A stretch of DNA of 64,000 nucleotides from Sphingomonas caeni (GTDB lineage Bacteria; Pseudomonadota; Alphaproteobacteria; Sphingomonadales; Sphingomonadaceae): assembly GCF_026013415.1 (NCBI RefSeq), contig NZ_JAPDOK010000004.1, forward strand, positions 1 to 64,000, in the 5' to 3' direction. The position numbers were made by a program, and so were the translations under genes. The notes under the pieces were generated by a model. It searched no databases and was not told where the DNA came from. It saw only the letters and a program-made list of their open reading frames with translations. Shown here one piece after another: positions 10,183-18,939 of this stretch. Each line of letters begins with the position of its first letter. Positions within the stretch are counted from its first letter, which is position 1.

Positions 10183-11019
10183 TCAGCCCCCGACCGGGAT
10201 ATTGTCGATCAGCCGCGTCTTGCCGATCCGCGCCGCGGCGAGCAGGCGGCGCGGCTTGCCGGGAATGGGATTGCCCAGCGTCGCGGCGTCGCGCAGTTCG
10301 ACATAGTCGATCTCGAACCCCGCCGCGGCCATCGTCTCGCGCGCCTGCGCCAGCGCGGCCTCGGGATCGCCGCCATCGGCGATCGCCCGTTCCGCCGCGC
10401 CCAGCGCGCGCGGCAGGGCCACCGCCTTGGCGCGGTCCTCGGGCATCAGATAGGCGTTGCGCGAGGAGAGGGCGAGCCCGTCATCGTCGCGCTGGGTGAC
10501 CACGCCCTGGATCTCGAGCTTCAGACCGAGGTCGGCGACCATCTGGCGGATCACCGCGAGCTGCTGCCAGTCCTTCTCGCCGAACAAGGCGACATCGGGC
10601 GTCACCTGCTCGAACAGCCGCGACACCACCGTCGCCACCCCGTCGAAATGCCCGGGCCGGTGCGCCCCGTCGAGCACCTCGCTTACCCCCGAAACGGAGA
10701 CAGTTGTTTCCAGCCCATCGGGATACATCACCTCGACCGGCGGCATCCAGAGCAGGTCGACCCCCGCCTTGGCGAGCATCGCCGAATCGGCCATCTCCTT
10801 GCGCGGATATTGCGCGAAATCCTCATTGGGCCCGAACTGGGTCGGATTGACGAAGATCGACACGGCCACCCGGTCCGCCGCGCGCTTCGCCGCGTCCACC
10901 AGCGCCATATGCCCGGCATGGAGCGCGCCCATGGTGGGCACCAGCGCCACGCGCTCTCCGGCATCGCGAAAGGCGGAAATCGCCTGACGGAGTTCGGGAA
11001 GCTGACGGACGGTTTGCAC
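10183..11019 (-). CDS. panC: Pantothenate synthetase
   Basis: A 278-residue cytosolic enzyme that joins pantoate and beta-alanine using ATP, the last step of pantothenate synthesis. Motifs in order: PTMGALHAGHMALV with the HIGH-like AGH, VSIFVNPTQFGPNEDF, PGHFDGVATVV, FGEKDWQQL and the KMSKS-like LSSRNAYL. Length and motifs are complete. It is divergent from mipZ, with 76 bases between the starts. Confidence 0.96.
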   Translation of the reverse strand: MQTVRQLPELRQAISAFRDAGERVALVPTMGALHAGHMALVDAAKRAADRVAVSIFVNPTQFGPNEDFAQYPRKEMADSAMLAKAGVDLLWMPPVEVMYPDGLETTVSVSGVSEVLDGAHRPGHFDGVATVVSRLFEQVTPDVALFGEKDWQQLAVIRQMVADLGLKLEIQGVVTQRDDDGLALSSRNAYLMPEDRAKAVALPRALGAAERAIADGGDPEAALAQARETMAAAGFEIDYVELRDAATLGNPIPGKPRRLLAAARIGKTRLIDNIPVGG

Positions 11020-11095
11020 GCGTTAACACTTTCGATAAGACAGCAGGGGCGGCCTTCTATGGGGGGACGGCCGGAGGATCAACAAAGGAAACCGG

Positions 11096-11890
11096 GTGTT
11101 GGACGGACCGCATCGCCTGCATGTCATCGTCTTCGCGAACGAGAAGGGCGGCACCGGCAAGTCAACGACCGCGGTGCACACCGCGATCGCGCTCGCGGCC
11201 AAGGGCGCCAATGTCGCCTGTTTCGACCTCGATCATCGCCAGCGGACGATGGGCCGTTACCTCGACAATCGCGTCGAGACGATCAAGCGCACCGGGCGCG
11301 ACCTCCCCATGCCGCGCTTCGAGACGCATGACGGCGAGAGCATCGCCCGCTTCTCCGAAACGCTCGACCGGCTGAGCGAGGGCAGCGACTTCCTCGTGAT
11401 CGACACGCCGGGCCGCGACGACCGCTTCGCGCGGATCGCGGTCACCAATGCCGACACGCTCGTCACCCCAATGAACGACAGCTTCGTCGATTTCGACCTG
11501 ATCGGCCAGGTCGACCCCGAGACCTACCGCGTCTCCAAGCCCAGTTTCTATTCGGAGCTGATCTGGGAATCGCGCAAGCGCCGCGCCAAGACCGATGGCG
11601 AGACGATCGACTGGGTCGTGCTGCGCAACCGCGTCCAGCATATCGAGGCGCGCAACATGAAGCGCGTGTCCGAGGCGATCGACCAGCTCTCGAAGCGCGT
11701 CGGCTTCCGCGTGATCTCGGGGCTCAGCGAGCGCGTCATCTATCGCGAGCTCTTCCCGCAGGGCCTCACCATGCTCGATTCGCGCGAGTTCGGGGATATG
11801 GCGCTCAGCCATGTCGCGGCGCGGCAGGAGCTGCGCGAGATGATGGCCGGCTTGGCGCTTCCGGAACCGGTCATGCCGCTGTTCGCCTGA
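11096..11890 (+). CDS. mipZ: Division-plane positioning ATPase MipZ
   Basis: A 264-residue ParA/Mrp-type ATPase. The Walker motif NEKGGTGKSTTAVH is near the N-terminus, with FDLDHRQRTMGRYLDNR, DTPGRDD, and the MipZ-type C-terminal features LRNRVQHIEARN and SERVIYRELFPQGLTMLD. In Caulobacter, MipZ forms a gradient from the ParB-bound poles and inhibits FtsZ, so division occurs at midcell. The GTG at 11096 is chosen because an AAAGGAA box lies five bases upstream; a TTG follows it directly and is an alternative. The stop overlaps the next gene by one base. Confidence 0.94.
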   Translation: MLDGPHRLHVIVFANEKGGTGKSTTAVHTAIALAAKGANVACFDLDHRQRTMGRYLDNRVETIKRTGRDLPMPRFETHDGESIARFSETLDRLSEGSDFLVIDTPGRDDRFARIAVTNADTLVTPMNDSFVDFDLIGQVDPETYRVSKPSFYSELIWESRKRRAKTDGETIDWVVLRNRVQHIEARNMKRVSEAIDQLSKRVGFRVISGLSERVIYRELFPQGLTMLDSREFGDMALSHVAARQELREMMAGLALPEPVMPLFA

Positions 11891-12144
11891 TGTCAAAATT
11901 CCTCATTGCCGCGCTGATCATCGGCGCGATCTTCCTGCTTCTCCGCAAGCCGACCAGAGCCGCGCCGCGCATGCCCGAGGCCGAGGCGCGCGAGACCTTG
12001 GGTGTCGGCCCCCATGCCGATGAGGAAGCCATCCGCGCCGCGCACCGCCGCCTGGTCAGCGCGCTCCACCCCGACAAGGGCGGTTCGGCCGAGCTGACCC
12101 GGCGGATCAATGCGGCAAGGGACGTGCTGCTGAGGCGGCGCTAG
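11890..12144 (+). CDS. Membrane-anchored J-domain protein
   Basis: An 84-residue protein with one N-terminal membrane helix (FLIAALIIGAIFLLL) and a C-terminal J-domain-like segment containing the HPD triad (SALHPDKGGS) that stimulates DnaK-type ATPases. It is much shorter than DnaJ. It is translationally coupled to mipZ through a TGATG junction, so the two are probably co-expressed. A role linked to division is an inference from position only. Confidence 0.8.
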   Translation: MSKFLIAALIIGAIFLLLRKPTRAAPRMPEAEARETLGVGPHADEEAIRAAHRRLVSALHPDKGGSAELTRRINAARDVLLRRR

Positions 12145-12233
12145 TCCTCCTCCCGCAAGCGAGAGGGGAGATTCAGTTGCAACTTCCGCCGCCCTCGCGG
12201 ATTAGGCGCGCAACCGATTCCCCCGGAGGCCTC

Positions 12234-13622
12234 ATGACCCATCAGTTCCACCCCAGCTCGCTGCGCGAATATGATATCCGCGGGATCGTCGGCGAAGCGC
12301 TGGGCCCCGACGATGCGCGCGCGATCGGGCGCGGTTTCGCGACCCTGCTGCGCCGCGCGGGCGGGCATAGGGTCGCGGTCGGCCGCGACGGGCGCACCTC
12401 GTCGCCGATGCTCGAAGCCGCGCTGATCGAAGGGCTCACCGCCAGCGGCTGCGACGTCGTCCGCATCGGCATGGGCCCCACGCCGATGCTCTATTATGCC
12501 GAGGCGACGCTAGAAGTGGATGGCGGCATCCAGATAACCGGCAGCCACAATCCCGGCAATTACAACGGCTTCAAGATGGTATTTCAGCACCGCGCCTTTT
12601 TCGGCGAGGATATCCAGACGATCGGCCGCATGGCGGCGGAAGGCGATTGGGACGAGCCCTCGGGCGAAACGACCGTGACCGACGCCGATGTCGAGGATCT
12701 CTATGTCGACCGCTTGTTCGCGGGCTATGCCGGCGGCGCCTATCGCGTCGGATGGGATACGGGCAACGGCGCCGCCGGTCCGGTGATCGAGAAGCTGGTC
12801 AAGCTGCTTCCGGGTGAGCATCACACGTTGTTCACCGATGTCGACGGCAATTTCCCGAACCATCATCCCGATCCTACCGAAGAAAAGAATCTGGCGGACC
12901 TGAAGCGCCTCGTCGCCGACAAGAAGCTCGATTTCGGACTGGCCTTCGACGGCGACGGCGACCGGATCGGTGCGATCGACGGCGAGGGCCGGGTGGTGTG
13001 GGGCGACCAGCTCCTGTCGATCCTCGCCGAGCCGGTGCTGCGCGAGCTGCCGGGCGCGACGATCATCGCCGACGTCAAGGCATCCCAGGCTCTTTACGAC
13101 CGCATCGCCGAGCTCGGCGGCGAGCCGCTGATGTGGAAGACCGGCCATTCCCTCATCAAGACCAAGATGAAGGAAACCGGCGCGCCGCTCGCGGGCGAGA
13201 TGAGCGGCCACATCTTCTTCGCGCATAACTATTACGGCTTCGACGATGCCCAATATGCCGCAGTCCGGCTGATCCAGGCGATCCATGTCATCGGCAAGTC
13301 GCTGACTCAGCTCAAGGACGAGATGCCGGCGATGGTCAACACGCCCGAGATGCGCTTCCAGGTCGACGAGACCCGCAAGTTCGCGGTGATCGACGAGGTG
13401 CTCGACCGGCTCGAGGCCGAAGGCGCCGAGGTCAACCGCACCGACGGCGCGCGCGTGAACACCCCCGATGGCTGGTGGCTGCTCCGCGCCTCGAACACGC
13501 AGGACGTGCTGGTCGCACGCGCCGAGGCCAGGTCGCAGGAGGGCCTCGACCGGCTCCTGGCCCAGATCGACGCGCAACTGGCGGCAAGCGGCCTGGTGCG
13601 CGGCCCGCAGGCGGCGCACTGA
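12234..13622 (+). CDS. pgmG: Phosphomannomutase / phosphoglucomutase
   Basis: A 462-residue alpha-D-phosphohexomutase that converts the 6- and 1-phosphates of mannose or glucose, feeding exopolysaccharide and LPS sugar synthesis. The phosphoserine is Ser104 in TGSHNPGNYNGFK, the Mg-binding loop is AFDGDGDRIG, and the sugar-binding GEMSGHIFF and C-terminal phosphate-binding RASNTQ are present. The ATG at 12234 has a GGAGG box four bases upstream and starts at the family motif SSLREYDIRG. Confidence 0.94.
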   Translation: MTHQFHPSSLREYDIRGIVGEALGPDDARAIGRGFATLLRRAGGHRVAVGRDGRTSSPMLEAALIEGLTASGCDVVRIGMGPTPMLYYAEATLEVDGGIQITGSHNPGNYNGFKMVFQHRAFFGEDIQTIGRMAAEGDWDEPSGETTVTDADVEDLYVDRLFAGYAGGAYRVGWDTGNGAAGPVIEKLVKLLPGEHHTLFTDVDGNFPNHHPDPTEEKNLADLKRLVADKKLDFGLAFDGDGDRIGAIDGEGRVVWGDQLLSILAEPVLRELPGATIIADVKASQALYDRIAELGGEPLMWKTGHSLIKTKMKETGAPLAGEMSGHIFFAHNYYGFDDAQYAAVRLIQAIHVIGKSLTQLKDEMPAMVNTPEMRFQVDETRKFAVIDEVLDRLEAEGAEVNRTDGARVNTPDGWWLLRASNTQDVLVARAEARSQEGLDRLLAQIDAQLAASGLVRGPQAAH

Positions 13623-13632
13623 GCTGCCTTTT

Positions 13633-13770
13633 CCCCTCCCTGCAAGGGAGGGGCTAGGGGTGGGTTAGAAAAGGCGGGGCTCGATGCCCGGCCTTTTCTT
13701 TTTTCCGATACCGAGCGGATCGCTCGCTACGCTCGCTACCCACCCCCGACCCCTCCCTTGCAGGGAGGGG
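13633..13770. repeat. Inverted pair of palindromic intergenic repeats
   Basis: Two near-identical 33-base units face each other between convergent genes. Each contains a self-complementary block of the form CCCCTCCCTGCAAGGGAGGG followed by a G-rich GGGGTGGGT tail, at 13633-13665 and, inverted, at about 13738-13770. Elements like this are typical of sphingomonad intergenic space. Both can fold alone or with each other. Confidence 0.75.
13667..13704 (+). terminator. Intrinsic terminator after the phosphohexomutase gene
   Basis: A perfect 9-bp stem (AGAAAAGGC with GCCTTTTCT) extended by an inner G-C block, followed by a T-run (TTTTTT). It lies 45 bases after the stop codon, inside the loop of the surrounding inverted repeat pair. 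The T-tract is oriented for plus-strand transcripts. Confidence 0.75.
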
Positions 13771-13781
13771 AGTTTTGTCGG

Positions 13782-14903
13782 CTAACGCCCCAGCTGCTCC
13801 AGCCACGCCAGCCAGAATCCCGCCAGCTCGCCATAGCCACCGGGCTGGGCCGCGAGCGCGCGGAAGGCCGACTGGGCCTCGTCACGATTGCCGGCCGCGG
13901 CCAGCGCCATCGCGCGGTGGAGGCTGGTCGCGGCGGGATCGGCGTCGGGCCGGGCGGACTGGCCGCGCCCTGTGGCAATCTCCCGGTCGATCTCGGCGCG
14001 GATCTGGCGAGTCAGCAGGTCGAGCGCAGGGATGACGTCGCGCGCCTCCCCCTCATCGAGCACCTTGCGCGCCTCGGCCGCCCTGCCGGCATGGGTGAGC
14101 AGCTGCGCCAGCCGCTGATATTCGGCGGGCTGGGTCAGCGCTCCCACCGCGCGCATCAGCTGGAGCAGGTCGATCTCGAGCCCGCCCTGCGGCTGCGCGA
14201 TCTGGCGGTACACCACCAGCGCATCGCGCCAGTTCCGCGGGTTCGGATAGGCGCGGACCAGATCGAGCGCGGCGGCAAAGGCGGGCCGCGCCAGCTTCGC
14301 CTGGTTGGCGATGCTCAGCCGCTGGCGATAGAGCGCCTCGGAAACCGGCCGGTGCGCCGCGGTCAGCTTCGCGATGGCGCGCTCGATCAGATCGATCGCG
14401 CCCGCCGGATCATTCTGGGCGATGCGCACCTGCGCCAGATTGGCGAGCGCATCGGGATCGTCGGGCTTCATCGCCAGCAGCCGCGTCCACAGCGTGTTCG
14501 CCGTCGCGAAGTCGTGCGCGTCAAAGGCGATCCCGCCGCGCACCGACAGATAGGAGGCAAGACTCTGCGCCGAGGTCAGGTCGCTCGCGATCAGCACATC
14601 GAGCGCGGGAATGCGCATCGCATTGTCGCCACGCTGGGTGCCGATCTCGAGCTCGTACAGCGCGAGCACGTGGCGCGCATCGGGGCTCTTCACGATGCTG
14701 CGCGCCCTGGCGAGCGCATTGTCCTGGAGCGGGCGGTTGCGGCCCGGGATCGTGTTGCTGACCGCCCCCAGCGCCTTGGCTTCTTCGGAGGACAGGCTCA
14801 GGCGCTTGCCGTTGATCTCGATCGATTGGCTCTGCGCCTGCGCCGGCCTGGCGATCCCGCCAATCAGCGGGGCGAAGACGAGGGCGGAGGCAAGGCGCAT
14901 CAT
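13782..14903 (-). CDS. Periplasmic TPR-repeat protein
   Basis: A 373-residue protein with a likely signal peptide (MMRLASALVFAPLIGGIARPAQAQ) and helical repeat units, including a TPR-like stretch near the middle (LWTRLLAMKPDDPDALANLA then AIDLIERAIAK) and near the C-terminus (LHRAMALAAAGNRDEAQSAF). Probably an adaptor in the periplasm. No enzyme motif is seen and the partner is unknown. Confidence 0.72.
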   Translation of the reverse strand: MMRLASALVFAPLIGGIARPAQAQSQSIEINGKRLSLSSEEAKALGAVSNTIPGRNRPLQDNALARARSIVKSPDARHVLALYELEIGTQRGDNAMRIPALDVLIASDLTSAQSLASYLSVRGGIAFDAHDFATANTLWTRLLAMKPDDPDALANLAQVRIAQNDPAGAIDLIERAIAKLTAAHRPVSEALYRQRLSIANQAKLARPAFAAALDLVRAYPNPRNWRDALVVYRQIAQPQGGLEIDLLQLMRAVGALTQPAEYQRLAQLLTHAGRAAEARKVLDEGEARDVIPALDLLTRQIRAEIDREIATGRGQSARPDADPAATSLHRAMALAAAGNRDEAQSAFRALAAQPGGYGELAGFWLAWLEQLGR

Positions 14904-15292
14904 GTGCGCGATCTTCCCTCAGGCCGGCTGACAGGTCCATCGCTAAAATCTCCCGGTGCAGCCCTCCGATGGCCGGCGCAAACCAAGCAAAGTTCGCCTA
15001 ATACCAACGCGTGTCATGCAATTCTGCGCCTTTGACCTGAAAAGAAATAAAGTTACTGCCATTATGAGTAGTAATTAATGTGACGATACCAACTTTAAGT
15101 AATTGACTATGATCTCAATTATTGAGAGCATTAGATTATCGATGACTCGCGATAGAGGGAAGTTGATGCAAAACAAATTGCGGATGCTTTTTTTCGATGC
15201 GCTATTAGTCAACCGGCGCGGCGCCCCCCACGCGCCGGGGTGGGGGCAAGAAGGACTCGCTTTTAGCGGTCATTGCCCCCACATCGCGCGCC
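14904..15292. other. Gene-free stretch with an AT-rich segment
   Basis: This 389-base gap between divergent genes contains a segment (about 14998-15200) far richer in A and T than the surroundings, with runs such as GTAGTAATTAATGTG and TCTCAATTATTGAGA, the latter a short palindrome. No convincing gene was found; an open frame from 15103 into the exonuclease region has no family features. It probably holds promoters for the flanking genes, or is a remnant of transferred DNA. Confidence 0.5.
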
Positions 15293-16051
15293 ATGGCGTC
15301 ACCCCCCCAGATCATCCGCGTCATCGATCTCGAGACAACCGGCCAGGCGCCGCCCGCGCATGGCGTGTGCGAGATCGGCTGGCAGGATGTCGCGCTGAGC
15401 GAGAGCGGGCGCTGGGAATTGCTCGGCGAGGGCGGGGCGCAGCTCGTCAATCCGGGCCGCCAGATGAACCCGATCACCACCGCGATCCATCATATCCGCG
15501 ATCAGGATGTGGCCGACGCGCCCTGGTGGCACGATTGCGCGCGTCCGATCCTCAATCCCTGGCCGCGCCGGATCGCGCTCGCGGCGCACCGGGCGAGCTT
15601 CGAGCAGCAATTCTGCACCCCCGCGCTCACCCAGGGCGCCGACTGGATCTGCACCTGGAAATGCGCGCTCCGGCTCTGGCCGGACAGCCCCAGCTTCTCG
15701 AACCAGGTGCTGCGCTACTGGCGCAACCCGCAAGGACTCGAGCATGAACGCGGCCTTCCCGCGCACCGCGCCTTTCCCGATGCCTATGTGACCGCGCACC
15801 ATCTGCGCGACATGCTCAACGAGGCGAGCGTGGCGCAGCTGATCGAATGGTCGAGCATTCCCGGCCTGCTCCCGCGCGTCCGCTACGGCCCCGATCGCGG
15901 CAAGGAATGGACCGAGGTCGAGGACGAGGTGCTGCAGGGCTTCATGGGCGACCGTGACGAGGATGTCCGCTTCACCGCGCGCACCGAATATGAGCGGCGG
16001 CGCGGCGGGGGCAGCATCGGCCGCACGACGGCGCAGGATCTGCTGCTCTAA
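15293..16051 (+). CDS. DnaQ-like 3'-5' exonuclease (ExoX-like)
   Basis: A 252-residue DEDD-family nuclease. Exo I motif VIDLETTG carries the first Asp/Glu pair, an internal HRASFEQQF carries the Exo II-like residues, and LPAHRAFPDAYVTAHHL carries the His and Asp of Exo III. The C-terminal part (LPRVRYGPDRGKEWTEVE) resembles the short C-terminal module of ExoX-type enzymes. Substrates are probably DNA ends in repair. No strong ribosome binding site is seen at this ATG. Confidence 0.85.
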   Translation: MASPPQIIRVIDLETTGQAPPAHGVCEIGWQDVALSESGRWELLGEGGAQLVNPGRQMNPITTAIHHIRDQDVADAPWWHDCARPILNPWPRRIALAAHRASFEQQFCTPALTQGADWICTWKCALRLWPDSPSFSNQVLRYWRNPQGLEHERGLPAHRAFPDAYVTAHHLRDMLNEASVAQLIEWSSIPGLLPRVRYGPDRGKEWTEVEDEVLQGFMGDRDEDVRFTARTEYERRRGGGSIGRTTAQDLLL

Positions 16052-16061
16052 CCCACCAGAT

Positions 16062-16143
16062 CGTCATCCCGGCGAAAGCCGGGACCCAGGGCCAGGCAGG
16101 TCAACCCTTGTGACTCTGGGTCCCGGCTTTCGCCGGGATGACG
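16062..16143. repeat. Long palindromic repeat with 28-bp arms
   Basis: Two perfect 28-base inverted arms, beginning CGTCATCCCGGCGAAAGCCG and returning at 16116-16143, flank a 26-base loop. This 'TCATCCCGGCGAAAGCCGGG' type of element is widespread in sphingomonad and other alphaproteobacterial genomes. It may terminate transcripts from either side. Downstream, 16144-16340 shows no gene. Confidence 0.85.
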
Positions 16144-16340
16144 GTCTTGAGTCGAGCTGACTTTAACCGCTTGAAATGTTGGATTTCTCCTGCTGCAATC
16201 GGCTGGCTGGAAGTTCAGGCCGCTCTTTGAACCGTCGATCGCCTTTTGCTCATGGTGCTCCCTGGCTCCAACAGGATGCGCAAATCCCCTCGGGGAAAGG
16301 TCACCAATGAACGCGATGTGCGGGACCTTAAGCCGGTCGT

Positions 16341-16754
16341 TCAGCGCCGCCCGCCGATCAGCCAGCGCACGCCTTCGAGCACCGCGCCGAACACCAGGTT
16401 CGAGGCGGTCCGGATCGCGTCCGGCGCCTCGTCCGCGCCGCTATCCAGCCCCAGCGAGCCCGCGGGGTCGGCCAGCGCAGCGGCGGCGATGCCATAGGTG
16501 CCGGTGAAGCCGCCGCTCGCCTCGGGCCGATACTCGCTGATCACGCCATAGATGCCGCCGATCACCGCACCGACGATATAGGGCGCCGCCCCGCCCTCGG
16601 GCTCGTCGGGCGCGTCACCGCCCTCGTCCTCGATCAGCTTCGACGCCTGCGCCTCGAACGCCGCCATCGCCGCGGCCGCGACCAGGCCTGCGGCGATCCC
16701 GGCGGCGAGGCCGACAAAGGGGCGCGGACCCTGAACCGTTCGGCTGCGGGCCAT
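16341..16754 (-). CDS. Small membrane protein, DUF1440-like
   Basis: A 137-residue protein with two or three hydrophobic segments (VGLAAGIAAGLVAAAAMAAF, YIVGAVIGGIYGVISEY, TASNLVFGAVLEGVRWL) and an acidic loop (EDEGGDAPDEPEGG). The pattern resembles the YagU/DUF1440 family of inner-membrane proteins of unknown role. Its ATG overlaps the stop of the TraB-family gene by one base (TGATG), so the two are coupled. Confidence 0.65.
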   Translation of the reverse strand: MARSRTVQGPRPFVGLAAGIAAGLVAAAAMAAFEAQASKLIEDEGGDAPDEPEGGAAPYIVGAVIGGIYGVISEYRPEASGGFTGTYGIAAAALADPAGSLGLDSGADEAPDAIRTASNLVFGAVLEGVRWLIGGRR

Positions 16755-17638
16755 CAATAGGGGATCCGCTCGGCGGTCAGGTGGCGCTTGGCGAGATAGT
16801 CCTGCACGCTGTTCCGCCCGGTAAGGTGCCCCGCGCCGACCGCGATGAACACCGTGCCGGGGCGCTCCATCCGCTCGGCGATCCAGCCGGCCCAGCGCTC
16901 GTTGCGCTGGAACAGCAGCACGCTCGCCATTTCGGGGGTCTGGTCCAGATCCTCGTTGAGCAACTTGCCGATCCCCTCGGCATCGCCCGCCGACCATTTG
17001 TCCAGCATCGAATCGAGCGTGGCGCCCAGCTTGGGCAGCTCGTCTATCGTCTGGACGAGGAACTTGACCTGGATCGGCTGCGGCAGTTCGTGGAAGAAGC
17101 CGAGCTGCTGATCGACCGTCTCGAACCCGCCCACCGGCTTGCCCGCGGCCGTGGCGGCGTCGGTGATGACATGCTCGGCGCCGAGATTGGGATCGAAGCC
17201 ATATTTGGGCAGCGAGACCGAACTGAGCGTCGCCGCCGGCAGCCAGGGATCGAAATTCTCGAAGATCGCGGGCGGCACGCCCAGCCCGGTCATCGCCGCG
17301 GCATAGGGCGCGCGCTTGTCCTGCGGCAGCAGCTCGGTGATCGTCGGTCCGCCCGGGTGATAGGCGATCCGCCGCACCGCGTCCTGCACCGTCGCGGCAT
17401 CGGGCAGGACCATTTCCAGCATCACCTCGTCGCTCTTGTCGAATGCGTCCTTCACCGCCTCGTCGAACCAGGTCAGGCCCGGCTTTAGCGCATGAAAGGT
17501 GCCGAAGAGATAGATGGTCGTGTCGCGATCGCGCACCACCCAGATCGCCGGATCGGCATCCTTGACCGTCTGGGCATGGGCGGCGGGGGTGAGCAGGAGC
17601 GCCAGCGCCGTCAGCGCGCGCGCGAACATCTTCAACAT
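16754..17638 (-). CDS. TraB/GumN family protein
   Basis: A 294-residue protein with a signal peptide (MLKMFARALTALALLLTPAAHAQ). The TraB/GumN fold is marked by TIYLFGTFHALKPG near the N-terminus, with conserved Gly and His, FETVDQQLGFF in the middle and VFIAVGAGHLTG near the C-terminus. The family is related to Tiki-type metal-dependent proteases, but most bacterial members are uncharacterised. Likely periplasmic. The gene is coupled to the small membrane protein behind it. Confidence 0.85.
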   Translation of the reverse strand: MLKMFARALTALALLLTPAAHAQTVKDADPAIWVVRDRDTTIYLFGTFHALKPGLTWFDEAVKDAFDKSDEVMLEMVLPDAATVQDAVRRIAYHPGGPTITELLPQDKRAPYAAAMTGLGVPPAIFENFDPWLPAATLSSVSLPKYGFDPNLGAEHVITDAATAAGKPVGGFETVDQQLGFFHELPQPIQVKFLVQTIDELPKLGATLDSMLDKWSAGDAEGIGKLLNEDLDQTPEMASVLLFQRNERWAGWIAERMERPGTVFIAVGAGHLTGRNSVQDYLAKRHLTAERIPY

Positions 17639-17703
17639 GGGCAGGAAGCTCCCCGGAATGAGACACGAGTTTTGCCGTCGCCGCTTAAGATGCGGTTATC
17701 GCC

Positions 17704-18540
17704 TCAGCCTTTCAACCGTGCCGCGTGCCAGGCGACGTGATCGGCCATGAAGGTCGAGATGCAATAATAGCTGTGGTCGTAGCCGGCTTGCATGCGGAGC
17801 GTCAGCGGGATGCCGGCGGCGGCGCATGCGGCCTCCAGCAGTTCGGGCTTGAGTTGTTCGGCGAGGAAGGCATCGGCGTCGCCCTGATCGACGAGCAGAT
17901 CGGACAGCCGGGCGCCGTCCTCGATCAGCGCGACGGCGTCATGGGTCCGCCATGCCGCGCGGTCGGCGCCCAGATAGCCGCCCAGCGCCTTCTCACCCCA
18001 CGGGACCTGGCTCGGCGCGACGATCGGCGCGAAGGCGGAGACGCTGCGGAAGCGGCCGGGGTTGCGCAGCGCAATGGTGAGCGCGCCGTGCCCGCCCATG
18101 GAATGACCGGTAATGCCCTGACGGCCCATATCGGCCATCGGAAATTGTTCGGCGATCAGCGCGGGCAGCTCCTGCTCGATGTACGATCGCATCCTGAAAT
18201 GCGCCGCCCAGGGCGCCTCGGTCGCGTCGACATAGAAGCCCGCGCCCTGGCCGAAATCATATTCGGGAACATCGGGCACGCCCTCGCCACGCGGGCTGGT
18301 GTCGGGTGCGACGAGGATCACGCCATGCTCGGCGCAGGCCCGGCGATACTCGCCCTTGTCGGTGACGTTGGCGTGCGTGCAGGTGAGGCCCGAGAGATAC
18401 CAGAGCACCGGCAGCCTCACGCCCTGGGCATGCGGGGGCACATAGACCGAGAAGATCATGCCGGTGCCGGTCGCGGACGAGGCGTGCCTGTACACGCCCT
18501 GCACCCCGCCATGCGCCCGGTTGGTGCTGACCGTCTCCAT
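17704..18540 (-). CDS. fghA: S-formylglutathione hydrolase
   Basis: A 278-residue esterase-D type alpha/beta hydrolase that releases formate and glutathione from S-formylglutathione, the second step of formaldehyde detoxification. The nucleophile is in GHSMGGHGAL; LSGLTCTHANV and the C-terminal AGYDHSYYCISTF with the catalytic His are typical. It is the last gene of a coupled minus-strand operon after frmA and a VOC protein, and its ATG overlaps the VOC stop (TGATG). Confidence 0.95.
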   Translation of the reverse strand: METVSTNRAHGGVQGVYRHASSATGTGMIFSVYVPPHAQGVRLPVLWYLSGLTCTHANVTDKGEYRRACAEHGVILVAPDTSPRGEGVPDVPEYDFGQGAGFYVDATEAPWAAHFRMRSYIEQELPALIAEQFPMADMGRQGITGHSMGGHGALTIALRNPGRFRSVSAFAPIVAPSQVPWGEKALGGYLGADRAAWRTHDAVALIEDGARLSDLLVDQGDADAFLAEQLKPELLEAACAAAGIPLTLRMQAGYDHSYYCISTFMADHVAWHAARLKG

Positions 18541-18938
18541 CACCCGGCCCGGTAGATCGCGCAGAGCTTGTTGCCGTCCGGATCGCGGATATAGCTGAGA
18601 TGCATCGGCCCCAGCGCGCCGCCGTCGCGCTCGCCGGGCGGGTCCTCGATCGAGGTGCCGCCATGCGCGACGCCGGCATCGTGGAACGCCGCCACCTGCT
18701 CGGCCGAGCCGCACTTGAACCCGATCGTGCCGCCATTGGCGCAGGTCGCGGGTTCCCCGTCGATCGGCTCGGAAATGCACAGCGTCCCGCCATCGTGCCG
18801 GTAGAATAGCCGGGTCTGGCCGGTGGCGTTGACGTTGCGGATCGGTTCGCCCGCGAAGCCGAGCGTACCGAGTACCGCGTCGTAGAAGGCCCTGGACCGC
18901 TCGATATCGTTCGAGCCGAGCATGATATGGTTGAACAT
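18540..18938 (-). CDS. VOC-family (glyoxalase-like) protein
   Basis: A 132-residue vicinal-oxygen-chelate protein. FNHIMLGSNDIERSRAFYDAVL opens the first beta-alpha-beta-beta-beta unit with its metal His, and GPMHLSYIRDPDGNKLCAIYR closes the second with a metal-type site. It sits between frmA and fghA with a one-base gap before and a one-base overlap after, so it is surely in the same transcript. A role with glutathione conjugates is likely from context, but the reaction is unknown. Confidence 0.88.
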   Translation of the reverse strand: MFNHIMLGSNDIERSRAFYDAVLGTLGFAGEPIRNVNATGQTRLFYRHDGGTLCISEPIDGEPATCANGGTIGFKCGSAEQVAAFHDAGVAHGGTSIEDPPGERDGGALGPMHLSYIRDPDGNKLCAIYRAG

Positions 18939-18939
18939 C

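Noticed and set aside
10120..11331. A 403-codon plus-strand frame over panC
   Set aside because: It is antisense to panC, whose motifs are complete, and its composition is that of a shadow frame.
15103..15747. A protein starting in the AT-rich patch at 15103
   Set aside because: Its downstream part is a shadow of the exonuclease gene and the first part matches nothing.
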